NCBI GenBank assembly: GCA_034509735.1
Contig: JACGWO010000002.1
Span: 26,521,636-26,585,635, forward strand
From: Sesamum alatum
Taxonomy: Eukaryota; Streptophyta; Magnoliopsida; Lamiales; Pedaliaceae
DNA: 64,000 bases
Reading direction: 5' to 3'
Part shown: positions 11,116 through 22,302 of the stretch, one piece after another
How the letters are laid out: each line of letters begins with the position of its first letter
Numbering within the stretch: the stretch's first letter is position 1
The notes under the pieces: generated by a model
The model's database searches: none
The model's input: the letters and a program-made list of their open reading frames with translations, nothing else
Told to the model about the DNA's origin: nothing
Program-made: the position numbers and the translations under genes

Positions 11116-11162
11116 AATAGGGGAAAGCTGCATCATTGCTGTGAACAAAAAGACTGCGCTCG

Positions 11163-11198
11163 CTGTTTCCCTGTCTCACGAGTCGTGGGGGGCGACAG
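11163..11198 (+). ncRNA. Leader hairpin H3, second CACGAGTCGTG core
   Basis: The core CACGAGTCGTG recurs at 11177-11187, 82 bp after the first. Flanks CTGTTTCC and GGCGACAG are partly complementary. Family B (53183-53216: CTGTTACC/GGTACCAG) and family C (19336-19369: CTGTTACC/GGTAGCAG) keep a paired flank around the same core. Confidence 0.45.
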
Positions 11199-11450
11199 TT
11201 TGAGGTATGATTTGGTTGATGGGTCGGGCCTAACACTGAATAACATGGTTCGCTTGGAGTCCTCGGAACCATGCGAATAGGTGAGGCAAAATATCTTGAG
11301 AATCTCATTGGATGAGAATGATAATAGATATCTCCCACGAGGTCTTCTTCATGTGAATCGTAAAAGTGGGGCATGGAGATTACGCTTGTGGATCCCAAGC
11401 CCACTAGGAAATGGTTTTCCGAAACTCCGCTTGAGAGTGGCGGACTTTCG

Positions 11451-11458
11451 TATAAATA
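11451..11458 (+). promoter_or_regulatory. TATA-like box just upstream of family-A gag
   Basis: TATAAATA within CGTATAAATAGTGGGAGG, 105 bp before the gag ATG. The word is conserved in the second A copy (38601-38608) and both B copies (33069-33076, 53470-53477), and is decayed in C near 19630. It lies outside the LTR, so it could mark a second, internal promoter. No transcript evidence is available. Confidence 0.35.
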
Positions 11459-11555
11459 GTGGGAGGGTTAAAGACTAAAAGACCAAGTCTTCAACTTGAA
11501 CAATAATATTACCATCATCTGCTAATTTCTGCTTTACATTTTCATTAATGTAGAT

Positions 11556-14500
11556 ATGTCTAAGAACCCATTAACCATGATTCTTGAGACTAACAAATTC
11601 AACGAAACGAAGTACTGGGACTGGCTGAGAAACCTGAGGATTGTCCTCGGTTTCGAGAACCAAGGCTACGTAGTGGACGAGCCGCCACCGAGCGACTTAC
11701 CGGAGGGGTCCACGCCTGAAGAACGTTTGACGTTCGAGAAATGGCATGAGGACAACCGGAAAGTACGCAGTATCATACTGGCTTCGATGTCTAACGACAT
11801 CCAAAAGCAGTATGAGAGGCTGGACAACGTCTCCGCCATAATGCTCTGCATGAACAAGGTTTATGCGGTTCCGGATAGGCATATTAGATATGCCGCCACA
11901 AAAGCATTCTTTGGCACCAAGCTCGCTGAAGGAGCGTCTGTACAGAGTCATGGGGTCAAGATGCTCTCCCTAGTGGAGAAACTCGAGGACCTTAAAGCTG
12001 GGCTTAACAATGACACGTACATTGACGTGATCCTCCAGTCGCTTCCTCCATCCTATCACCCATTTGTTGTAAACTACAACATGAACGGACTTGAGAAGTC
12101 TATTCATGAGTTGATCAACATACTAGTCCAATACGAGGCAACGACCCACAAGTTGGCGCCGATGGTATTGATAGGAGAGGCTTCAAACTCCAAGGCGAAT
12201 GGCAAGAGGGCCGGACGCTGGAAGAGGAAGAAGGGCAAAGGGAAGATGGTTACGGCCCCTGCTCGCGCTCCGGGCATCCCTGTTGCTCCGGTTGGACCGA
12301 GCAAAGGGAAAGGGAAGGCCCGTGGTTCTCAGTGGTCCAAGGCAAATGATGTCTGCATGCATTGCCAAGGGAAAGGGCATTGGAAGAGGGAGTGCCCACA
12401 ACTCCTCTCCAACCCAGGTATGTTTGTGGTTGAAGTTAATAAGATTACTAATTCTACTTCATGGGTATTGGATACCGAGTATGGTGCTCACATCTGCAAT
12501 GATTTGCAGGCACTGCAAAGAAGCAGAACGCTAACCAAGGATGAGATGATCCTGAGGCTAGGCGATGGCAAGGCCGTTGCTGCGGAGGCCGTAGGATCAC
12601 TAGAGTTAGCCATTAGTAGTCATGTTAGGATTGTACTGAACGGCTGTTTCTATGTACCTAGCATGATTAAAAATGTTGTTTCCATCCCGGTCCTTCATAA
12701 GGAGGGATATGAATTTACCATCAATAAAAATGGTTTTTTCATTGTTAAAGATAGTATTTCTCATCTGCTTGGTACATTGGTCAACGGTCTGTACATACTT
12801 CAACAGTCTAATTGGATTATGACTGCAAAACACAAACAAAAATGTGATGATCATAATAACGCACAGATATGGCATACGAGGTTAGGTCATATCTCTAAAG
12901 ATAGGATAAGAAGGTTGGTGGACTCAAAGAGTCCAGAAATAGACGATTTGGACAACCTACCGACCTGCGAATCCTGTCTAAAAGGAAAGATGACCAAGAA
13001 ACCCTTTGTTGGACAAAGTACGCTAGCCACTGGTCTATTGGATTTGATCCATACAGATGTCTGTGGTCCACTAAATACTCAGGCTAGAGGTGGGTACTCG
13101 TACTTCATAACCTTTAGCGATGATCACTCACAGTATGGTTATGTTTACCTGATGAGGTACAAGTCTGAAGCCTTTGGAAGGTTTAAGGAATACAGACTTG
13201 AAGTAGAGAACCAAACCGGTCGAAAGATCAAAGCCCTTCGGTCGGATCGAGGTGGAGAGTATTTGAGTGGTGACTTTACTGATTATCTAAAAGAGAATGG
13301 GATTCTCTCTCAGTGGACCCCTCCTGGAACACCGCAGCTTAATGGTGTGTCTGAAAGGAGGAATCGGACCTTGTTGGACATGGTCCGATCCATGATGAGT
13401 TTTATCGAACTTCCCCTTTCCTTCTGGGGATACTCTCTTGAGACGGCGGCCAAAGTTTTGAACTTGGCGCCATCTAAAAAGGTATCCCAGACGCCATATG
13501 AGATATTGCATGGCAAGCCTGCCTCCTACAAATACTTGAAAGTATGGGGTTGCCCCACATATGTCAAGAGATTAGTGGGAGATAAACTGGACTCGAGGTC
13601 TAGTTTATGCAGGTTCATTGGCTATCCAAAAGAAACTGCGGGGGTATTATTTCTATGATCCCTCCGAGCAAAAGGTTTTTGTCTCGTGAAACGCAGTGTT
13701 CTTGGAAAAAGGTTTTCCATCGGATAGTCGACGCGATGAGGTGCTCCTTGAGGAATCAAGTGAGGCACCCCAAGAGGCGGCAGTGACATCTGAGCCAGAA
13801 GTTCCCACTGATATTGTTCCAGTCCTCCGTAGGTCGGCCAGAGTATCCCATGCACCTGATAGGTATGGATTTCTGGGCTTGACCGGTCAGTTGGATAATG
13901 ATCCGAAGACGTACGGAGAACCAATGTCGGACATCGATTCGGACAAGTGGCTTGAGGCCATGAAATCCGAGATGGACTCAATGGGTACAAACCAGGTTTG
14001 GACCCTAGTAGACCCACCCAAAGGGGTTAAACCCGTAGGGTGTAAATGGGTCTACAAATGTAAGCTTGGATCTGACGGGGAGGTTACAACCTTCAAAGCC
14101 AGGCTTGTGGCGAAAGGTTACACTCAACGACCCGGGGTCGATTTTGAGGAAACCTACTCGCCCGTAGCAATGGCCAAGTCCATTCCTATACTGCTTGCCA
14201 TAGTAGCATGGTATGACTATGAAATATGGCAGATGGATGTGAAAACGGCTTTCCTCAATGGTTTCGTAGAGGAAGAGATCTATATGGATCAGCCGGATGG
14301 TTTCACAATTGTTGGAGAAGAGTAGAAGGTCTGCCGTCTCCAAAGGTCCATCTATGGCCTCAAACAAGCTTCCTGAAACTGGAACATACGTTTTGATGAA
14401 GTCATACGGGGATATGATTTCATCAAGAATGAGTCCGATCCTTGTGTATACAAGAAGATCAGTGGGAGCTCAGTTGCGTTTCTGGTGTTTTACGTGGATG

Positions 14501-14578
14501 ACATCTTCCTCATTGGGAATGACGCTAAGATGTTGGGTACCACTAAAGCTTGGTTGTCAACGCAATTCTCCATGAAGG
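11556..14578 (+). pseudogene. Family-A copia gag-pol, broken and truncated in RT
   Basis: The first frame (11556-13658, 700 codons) holds a UBN2-type gag, the zinc knuckle C267-x2-C270-x4-H275-x4-C280, protease and integrase. The integrase zinc ligands are H440/H445/C471/C474 and its acidic triad is D501, D564, E600. The protease active site, normally DTG, reads D306-T307-E308. A one-base insertion near 13646 and a stop near 13687 end the frame. RT resumes at 13696 with stops TAG (14323) and TGA, yet the YVDD box is intact at 14491-14502. At about 14579 the RT sequence jumps into gag of a different family, so RT C-terminus, RNase H and a matching 3' LTR are missing. Confidence 0.93.
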
Positions 14579-17076
14579 AGGGTGTCAGACGCTGGAAGAG
14601 GAAGAAAGCTAAGACAACATCAGCCGCTGCTAGCACTTCGAGTGATCCTGTTACACTGCTAGGCGGAGGTAAAGGAAAGAGGAAGAGGGTTCGACAGTCA
14701 AATTCATAGATTCCAAACGATGTGTGCATTAACTGCCGCGAAAAGGGACATTGGAAGAGGGAGTGTCCCAAGCTCCTCTCCAATGAAGGTACATTTGAAT
14801 TGAGTACCAACATGATTATTGTTGTACTCTTTGGTATTGGATACCAGTTAATCATAATCTGCTAATGGTTTACAGATGGTTATGAGTAGAAAGCCTAGAC
14901 AAGTCCTAAGGCTTAGCGATGGTAGGGCCATTGCTGCAAGACTGGGAACTAGTTACGCTTAGCATAGCAGTGATTAGGTTAGGATAGAGTTTGAAAGGAA
15001 ATATGTAACCTGGCATGATCGAAGTATGTTTTTATGTACTGTTGGACAGTTTTTAATTACATATGTTTGATCAATAAAATTGCTTTATTTGACAAAGAAT
15101 TACTATTCTTGTCTGCTAGGTGGGATACATAATTATCCTTAAACATTATCCCATAATTGGATTATGAGTACTCAAATCAAATGATTAAAATGGATAATCA
15201 AGATAAACTTAGGAATTTGGCATCCATAAGCTAGGATGGTTTTTCCTTTAGTTAAGGACGAGGAAGTTGGAAGATTCAAAGAGTCTAGCGATAGACAATT
15301 TGAGTCGACTAGCTTACAAGTCCTCTCTGAGATTGAAAGACTGTAAGGCTTTTTGTTGAACAAAGTTGGCTTGCCAAAAGTCTATCGGATTGGATCCATT
15401 TAGACATTCGTAGGTTAGTGAATACACAGCACTAGAAGAGGGTTCACAAGTCTAAGGACCTTGGATAGGTTCGGGGAATTAGACTTGGAGTGGTGAACCA
15501 AGCTGATTGCAAAATTAAATCTCTCGATTAGATCGAAGGGGCGTGTATTTAGTACGAGCTCTTGAATATCCAGATGAGAATGGAATTCTCACTCAGTGGA
15601 ATTCTTCCTGTAAGGACAATGGTTGAACGGTCTCTGATAAGGGAGAAATCGAACCTTGTTAGACTTGGTTCAATCGCGGTTTCACTGGACTACCTTAAAC
15701 CGTCTAGACATGGACTTGAAAGGTTGCTGAGTTGAGAAACATAGCATTTTCTAATAGTCATGATCTAGTTGCCATATAGGATATGGTTTGGCAAGCCTGC
15801 ATCCTACAAAGTTCTTGAGTAGATGGGATGGTCCCACATACGTCAAGGGACTAGTGGGAGACAAATTAGACTAGGTGTTTGATTTGTGCAAGTTTAATGC
15901 AGAATAATGCAACCATCATTTCTAATTATATTATTCCGCTACCTATATTCCAGTCCTCCTAGGGATAACTAGAATACCTTAGTTACTTGAGAGGTAGGTT
16001 TCTGGGCTTGTCCGGTCAATTGGATTATCATCCAAAAGATACAAAGAGAAACGATGTTGGACATTAGGTTTGTATCAATGGCTTAGAGCTATTGGATCCT
16101 TCATGAAAATTCAAACTAGGTTTTGAAATTTTGTATAACTGGAATACTCATTTTGACGAGTTCATACAAAGTATGAATCGATCAGTAACAGGCTTTAGGG
16201 TCAGTGGGAGGATAGTTTTGTTCCAAATGTTTAGTGTGTAACGTCTTATTCATTTGGAATGAATTTAAGATGTTAGGAAACACTGAAACACGAGCATTGT
16301 TCACGCAATTATCCATGATAGGAATTGGATTCCTATATACAGGGTTAAGCTGTTCAAGACTCAGTCACGCTAGACTGATGAGAAAGCTTAGATGTTTGAC
16401 ATCCCCTATGTCTTTGCCTTAGGCAGCATGAAAATGTTGTTCGTGCATTGGGCCTGATGTTGTGTATGCTTTGGGCATAACAACAGTTATTGGGCTTGTG
16501 CCGAGAAGGCAATAGACAGCTGTTGAGAATACCTTTAATACCTGAATAAGGATTGAAGAAGTGTTCTTGATGCACATTTTGTGGAGGGTTGATTCTGGAA
16601 GGCTATAGCGATACCAACTTTTAGAATCATGTGAATAATGTTTAGTCTCAAGATGTATGTACATTTGGACTTAATGGTGAGTGTGGTGGCTTGGAAAGGT
16701 TTCAAGCGGGATACCACGATATATCATTATGAAAGTCGAATATATGGCAACTTTGAAAGTCGTTTTTGGAAAATGGTTTGGATTGAAAACTACATCCATA
16801 GGATGAATGTGGTGCCTAGAACGGCCGAGCCAGTAGTTACCTTGGAGGTGAACAACTAGGCTTTGGCAAAAGCTTTTGGGCTCAAGATGTCATCACAGAT
16901 CCACGGAAAATTCTTAGACAACCACCATTCGCAGGCAGCAATGGTAGGAAACGGTGACACGGTTGGATCGTGTCACTTCAGCGGAGAAATATAGTAGACC
17001 CACGAGGCCGAGCTGGTATCGTAGATTGCTCCTGCTCAGAAGGCTCTGAGAAACATGGGCAATATGCTTTGTTGTC
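14579..17076 (+). pseudogene. Family-C copia remnant C1: gag end to RNase H
   Basis: It starts inside a gag basic region (RRWKRKKAKTTSAA) fused to family-A RT, followed by a readable zinc knuckle VCINCREKGHWKREC (14722-14766). Downstream, integrase (about 15200-15900), RT (about 15950-16400) and RNase H (about 16450-17070) can be recognised only as scattered pieces with many stops and indels. Divergence from A and B is much larger than between A copies, so this is an old copy. It ends in a polypurine tract and a C LTR. Confidence 0.8.
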
Positions 17077-17087
17077 AAGTGGGAGAT
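17077..17087 (+). other. Polypurine tract of C1
   Basis: AAGTGGGAGAT directly precedes the TGTTAGAATAG start of the LTR. This is the usual plus-strand primer position, and the same tract lies at 57537-57547 before the B 3' LTR. Confidence 0.8.
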
Positions 17088-19269
17088 TGTTAGAATAGAT
17101 GACCAGAAAGTCAATTAGATTGGCTGTTCTGGGAACTATTCGTCGATCTTGATCAAAGTAATATTTACTAATGGATAAAGTAAGTATTCATCACTGAAAA
17201 AATGTGTTTGTTGTGCTTACTACTTATGCCGTTTCAATGTCACAACAAATGCCCACAGACTAATTGGTTTAAACCCATTGAGTTGAGCTGGCATAGGTTG
17301 GCGGCTATGAAATAAACTCCTTGAGGGTCGGTCTAAAACGTCCCAATTCGAGGACCTCGAGACTAGGCCTCGAGTGCCCTATAGAGACTTGCACTAAGTA
17401 TTGCATTCACTGGGTGAGTGTCGAGTTTTCATTGGTGCCAGACGTAGGTCGTCTATGCAATTTTAGTGGGTTAGTTGGCAAGGTAGTCGACTGACTGAAC
17501 TGACTCACGGGAATCATCATATGGAAGCCTTGGAGGCTTGGTCAGTATGACTGGAATTCCTGGTTCCGATAGTACGAAATTAGTCCTCAGACTTGAGGAA
17601 TCATGGCAGTCGCATGCATATGAAGGTTGTATCTTGGATCTGGCGAGAGGTGACCGTGTCTTTGATATGGTCATTATAAGCCTTGTCCAGTGCAGTCGGA
17701 GTATGAAGTGAGGACGATGGATTCCAATAGAGAATCTGTCCCATATCAGTATTTGACAGCTATTTCTCCTATGCGCTTTGAGATGGTTTCAACTCTTTAA
17801 GTCTACGGCCGTAGCGATTGGTCGAGTAGGGAATGGTTCCCCAGGTCGATCAATAGAGTAAACGCGTCTTGAGTTTGTAGCATAGTTGCCTAGTCCAGGA
17901 TGGGAACCGACACCCAATTTCATGCCCTAGACTAAGGCCGGGAGATGGTCGACGGAAGGACTGTACCTGTATGGAATTCAGAGCCTAAATGTTCACGCTA
18001 ACATTCACCTAGTCTCTAGTGTCATGGACCGTTGCTAGACGGCCACCCATAGTAATGGGCATTTCTAATCAATGGTTAATCAGAAATAATTAATTAAATT
18101 AGATTAAATTAATCATTTGTGTTCAACACAAGCCCAAGTCTAGCTAAGGGTGAACCTAAAGAGTCACACACAAATCACGATGGAAGTAGTGGAATTAATT
18201 TGGAATTAATTCTAGAAGAAGTGAATTAATTTAATTGGATTAAACTAATTCAAGGAGAATATAAATGATTGAATCATTTATTGGGAAAATTCATTGGATG
18301 GATGGCCCAAGAATTAATTAATTGGATTAATTAATTTTGGGCTTAATACCTTTAAATTAATTGGATTAATTTATTGGATTTCATTTAATTAATTGATTAG
18401 ATCAATTAATTAGTGTTTGAGCTTATGTTTATTTAATTGGATTAAATAAACTTTTGGATTTCAATAAGGTTTAAAATTAATTGTATTAATTTAAAACCCA
18501 TGGATCACTTGATTTAATTTGATTAAATCAAGACCGGTCAAAACCGGTCCATGACTTGAAATCAAAGCTCAAAGGTTTGATGCAAGTTTAAGAGGCGTTG
18601 AAAGTCCTCCATATAAGAAATGATGTGGCTCCATGTAAGAAATTATGTGGCTTGCCATGATGGCTAGGTGGTCCGCATATTGTGCTAACATGGTTTGAGG
18701 TTGAGCACAAGTTGTGCATTAGTGTGTAGGTGGTTTTGGAAACTACCTACAACTACACAACACATGTATATACTTTTCATCTCCCTAACTTGAACTCTCC
18801 TCACACAAGCCACAAAATTTCCTGCATTTTTTCTCCATTTTTTGAGTTCTCTTTGAATTGGATTCAAGATTAGAACATGAGAAATACGTATACACTAATT
18901 AATAGTGTAATACGTATTTTGTTTCTTCCTTGATCTAGCTTCTACTTGGCAGTAGATCTAGATTTACTTTCCTAGTGTGGTGTGGATCATCTTTAGAGGG
19001 GTTCTAACTTGAATCCCAAGGTGAATGGAAAAGGAACGAAAACGGATTGAAAACTTGTTGCCGTTCTACATGTGAAACGAAAAGGTAATGTTACTATTTA
19101 AATTATTGTACCTTTTTGTTTCCTCCTCTAGCCACATGTTCAAGCATATTTTTCTGTATGTTATGATGCTTTTGAATACACCGAACGCATGAGAATTCAA
19201 AGGGAACACCCATTTGAAATCGTTTTTTTAATTTCTTTTATTTTACGCTTCTGCCGCGTTCTCGGGCCG
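17088..19269 (+). mobile_element. Family-C LTR 1
   Basis: It starts TGTTAGAATAGATGACCAG after a polypurine tract and runs to TTCTCGGGCCG. The last bases and the primer-binding site are missing through a deletion into the next internal region. The order of conserved LTR blocks matches families A and B at low identity, and the palindrome here is CTACGGCCGTAG (17803-17814). An AT-rich insert-like stretch at 18060-18520, full of ATTAATT words, is specific to this copy. Confidence 0.85.
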
Positions 19270-19722
19270 TACTGATTCTTTCATTCTATCCTGAAAATAA
19301 GCTGCACGTTTGTTGTGAACGAAGTGAATACACTCCTGTTACCTGTCTCACGAGTCGTGGGGGTAGCAGTGAGTGCTATGATTCGGTTGATGGGTCGGGA
19401 CTAATGCCTGAGTAACGTGATTCGCTTGGAGTCCTCGGGATCACGTAAAAGGGTGAGGCAAAACATCTTGGGAATCTCGTAGGATGAGAATGGTATGGAA
19501 TACCTCCCATAAGGTTATTTTCTATGTGAATCGTAAAAGCGGGGTATGGAGAATTTCGTTTGTGGATCCCAAGCCCACTAGGAATCCATTTTCTGAAATC
19601 CCCTTTGAGAGTGATGGGCTTTCATAGAAATAGTGGGAGAGGTTAAGGACTAAAGACTAAGTCTTAACTTAAACTTAATATTACTTCATTCTGCTTACTA
19701 TTTTCTACTTTTTATATCATGA
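19270..19722 (+). other. Truncated leader of C2
   Basis: It lacks a primer-binding site. It retains one CACGAGTCGTG core (19349-19359) with complementary flanks, then sequence parallel to the A leader before gag (GAGTCCTCGGGATCACG, GTGGATCCCAAGCCCACTAGG). The TATA-like word near 19630 has decayed to TAGAAATA. Confidence 0.75.
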
Positions 19723-22302
19723 ATGTCTAAGTATCCACCAAATGCATTACTAAGAGGCTTATTAAAAGGAACCAACTACACGAATTAACTGTGAAATCTT
19801 AAGATGGTCTTGGATATTCATAACCTCAACTCACATGCCGGATGAGGACGTTCCTCAAACCTTGCCTGAGGGGTCCACAACTAAAGCAACGCTTGGCGTT
19901 TAAAAGTTGAAGGACGACCACCGGCAAGACCGCAGCATCGTACTGAACTCGATGATAAACGAGATCTAGAAGTAGTACGACTAACATGACGATGTTGGCT
20001 CAATTATGCTTCGTTCGCATAATGTCTATGCGGTCCCGGATCGGCATGTAGGATATAATGCAACAAAGGCATTTTTGGAGCTAAGATGACAAAAGGGACG
20101 TCTGTACAAAGAACATGGAGTGATGATGCTATCCCTAGTGGAGAAGCTCAAAAGACCTCCACGTCGGTCTTGAAATAGAGATGTACATTGACGCGATCCT
20201 TTAAGTCTCTTCCTCCCTCCTACGAACCACTAATTATCAACATGAATGAGCTTCAAAAGGATCTTCATAGGTTAATAATTATGTTGGTCTAGTACGAGGC
20301 AACGATTGCAAAATCAACGCCATTGGTACTGGTAGGAGAGGCTTCAACCTCTATACCGAAAGGCAAGGGAGCCAGACGCCAATAGAGGAAGAGGGCTAAG
20401 GTGACATCAACTGTTAAGCACTTCGAGTGCAGTTCCTTTAACACCACAAGATGGATGTAAAGGAAAGAGCAAAAAGGTTAAGCAGTCAGGTCCTAGGAAA
20501 GAGAAGGTGGTTGGTCAACTAAAGGTGTTAGGACTAAGTTGAAGCGCAGGTTCATAGATTTCTAAGAACCTATGCATTTAGTGCCATAAAAGGGCCATCG
20601 GAAGAAGGAGTGTCCTAAACCCCTCCCCAATGAAGGTAAAATTTGATATTGAGTATTGACATGATCACTTACTCTGTTTGGTATTAGATACCCTTCTTGT
20701 CACGAATTTGGTGGTGGTTTGCAGAAAGTGATAAGGATTAAAAAGCCGAGAACAGTTCTAGGATTGAACAAATGGCAAAGGCCATTGCTGAAAACGACTA
20801 GAGACTTGTTAGGCCTATAATCGTGATCATGTTAGGATAGTTTATAGGAATTATGTAACCTAGCATGATCAAAAGTATGTCTCTTTGTTTGACAAAGATT
20901 TTATTTCATACATATTTGATCAACAAAAATATTGAATATTGATTCATGTTTGCTAGTGTCTACACGTAAATTCCTAGAAATCCCATAAAAAGTTTATGAA
21001 TACTCAAAATTCAAATGATCTAAATGGATTAATCAAAGACCAACTTATAGATTCTACATCCGTAGCAACTAGGGCGGTTTCCTCTTATTAAAGATATGTA
21101 AATTGGAAGATTCGATGAATCTGAAAATAGACGATTTGAATTGACTAAATTTACAAGTCTTTTCTGAAGAATGAAAAGTCCAAAAGCTCTTTGTTGGACA
21201 AAGTTGGCTTGCCAAATAGTCTATTGGATAGGATCCAACAAGACAACTGTAGATTACTGAGTACACAAGACCATAAGGGGGTTCAGAAGTCTAAAGGTCC
21301 CATAGGAGGTTTGGGAATTAAACTTGAGGCGGCGAACCAGAAATGGTTGCAAAATTAAACTTGATATAGGATCGAAAAGGCCGTGTATTTAGTAGGAGCT
21401 CTTGAGCATCCAGTTGAGAATGGAATTCTCAATGAAACGCTTCCTGTAAAGGCCAAGTATAACGTTCTCTAATAAAGAGAGTGATCGAGCCTCGTAGGAC
21501 GGAAGTCGATCAAAGTTTCACCAAATTATCTTAGCCAGTGTAAACGTGGACTCGAAAATTACCAACATAAGGAACGTGGCACTTTGCTAGGAGTCAGACA
21601 CTATGATGTCATAGTTTGGCAAGTCTGTGTCCTGATAAAGTCCTTGAGCATGAGGAGGATCCTACATAGGTCAAGGACTAGTGGGAGACAAATTATACTC
21701 GGTGTCTGATTTGTACACATTTATGGCAAAATTAAGCTAACGTTTCTTATAATCGCATTTCTTACTTAAACTGATCATCTTCCAGTCCCCTTAAGAACGA
21801 ACCCGAATGTCGTAGAGGTACAATTGATCGGGATAAGTTTGGTCAAATTTGGATAGTGATCCAAACGACCTGCGGAACGTGATGCTGGACATCGTAGTCG
21901 AACTTATGGAGAGGAACCATAAAATCTGCTAGGAAATTCAAACAAGGTTTGAAACAGCGCATAACTGGAATAATAATTTTTTGACGAGCTCATACGGAGT
22001 ATGACTCAGTCTTGAACGACGTAGGTAATCAGTAGGAGTAGAAATTGTGTTCCAAGTGTTTAAGTGTGTAATGTCTTGTTCGTTATAGATGAATTCAAGA
22101 CATTAGGAATCACTAAAACACAACCTTAACTCACAAAAATTCTCCATGACATTTTAAGGGTTCCCACATACATATCGTGAATTGAGCTTTTCGAAGACTC
22201 AGTTAGGATAGACTGATGAGAAAGCTCAGATATGTAGAGAAATAAGTCATTCGAGACTAAGTCATGGTTAGACTGATGAGAAAGCTTAGATACTATGAAT
22301 AA
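19723..22302 (+). pseudogene. Family-C copia remnant C2: gag to RT
   Basis: It starts with ATGTCTAAG, parallel to MSKNP of A and B. Gag (19723-20660), a decayed protease (about 20690), integrase (20990-21700) and RT (21780-22190) are recognisable by comparison with A but are riddled with stops. RNase H is absent: RT runs directly into the next LTR after a 60-bp tandem duplication (22191-22232 and 22251-22292). There is no usable reading frame. Confidence 0.8.

Larger units (their letters stand above)
9811..11555 (+). other. Long untranslated leader of family-A element
   Basis: About 1.75 kb separates the LTR from gag. It holds the primer-binding site, a GC-rich island (10070-10130), three predicted hairpins (10800-10823, 11082-11115, 11163-11198) and a TATA-like word at 11451. 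A minus-strand copy of the same leader lies at 38504-40290. Short ORFs in it differ between copies mostly by amino-acid changes and are absent from family B, so I treat the leader as non-coding. Confidence 0.8.

Noticed and set aside
14005..14367. Antisense ORFs opposite RT, IN and gag in several copies
   Set aside because: They are shadows of the plus-frame codon pattern, with no independent start context or domain.
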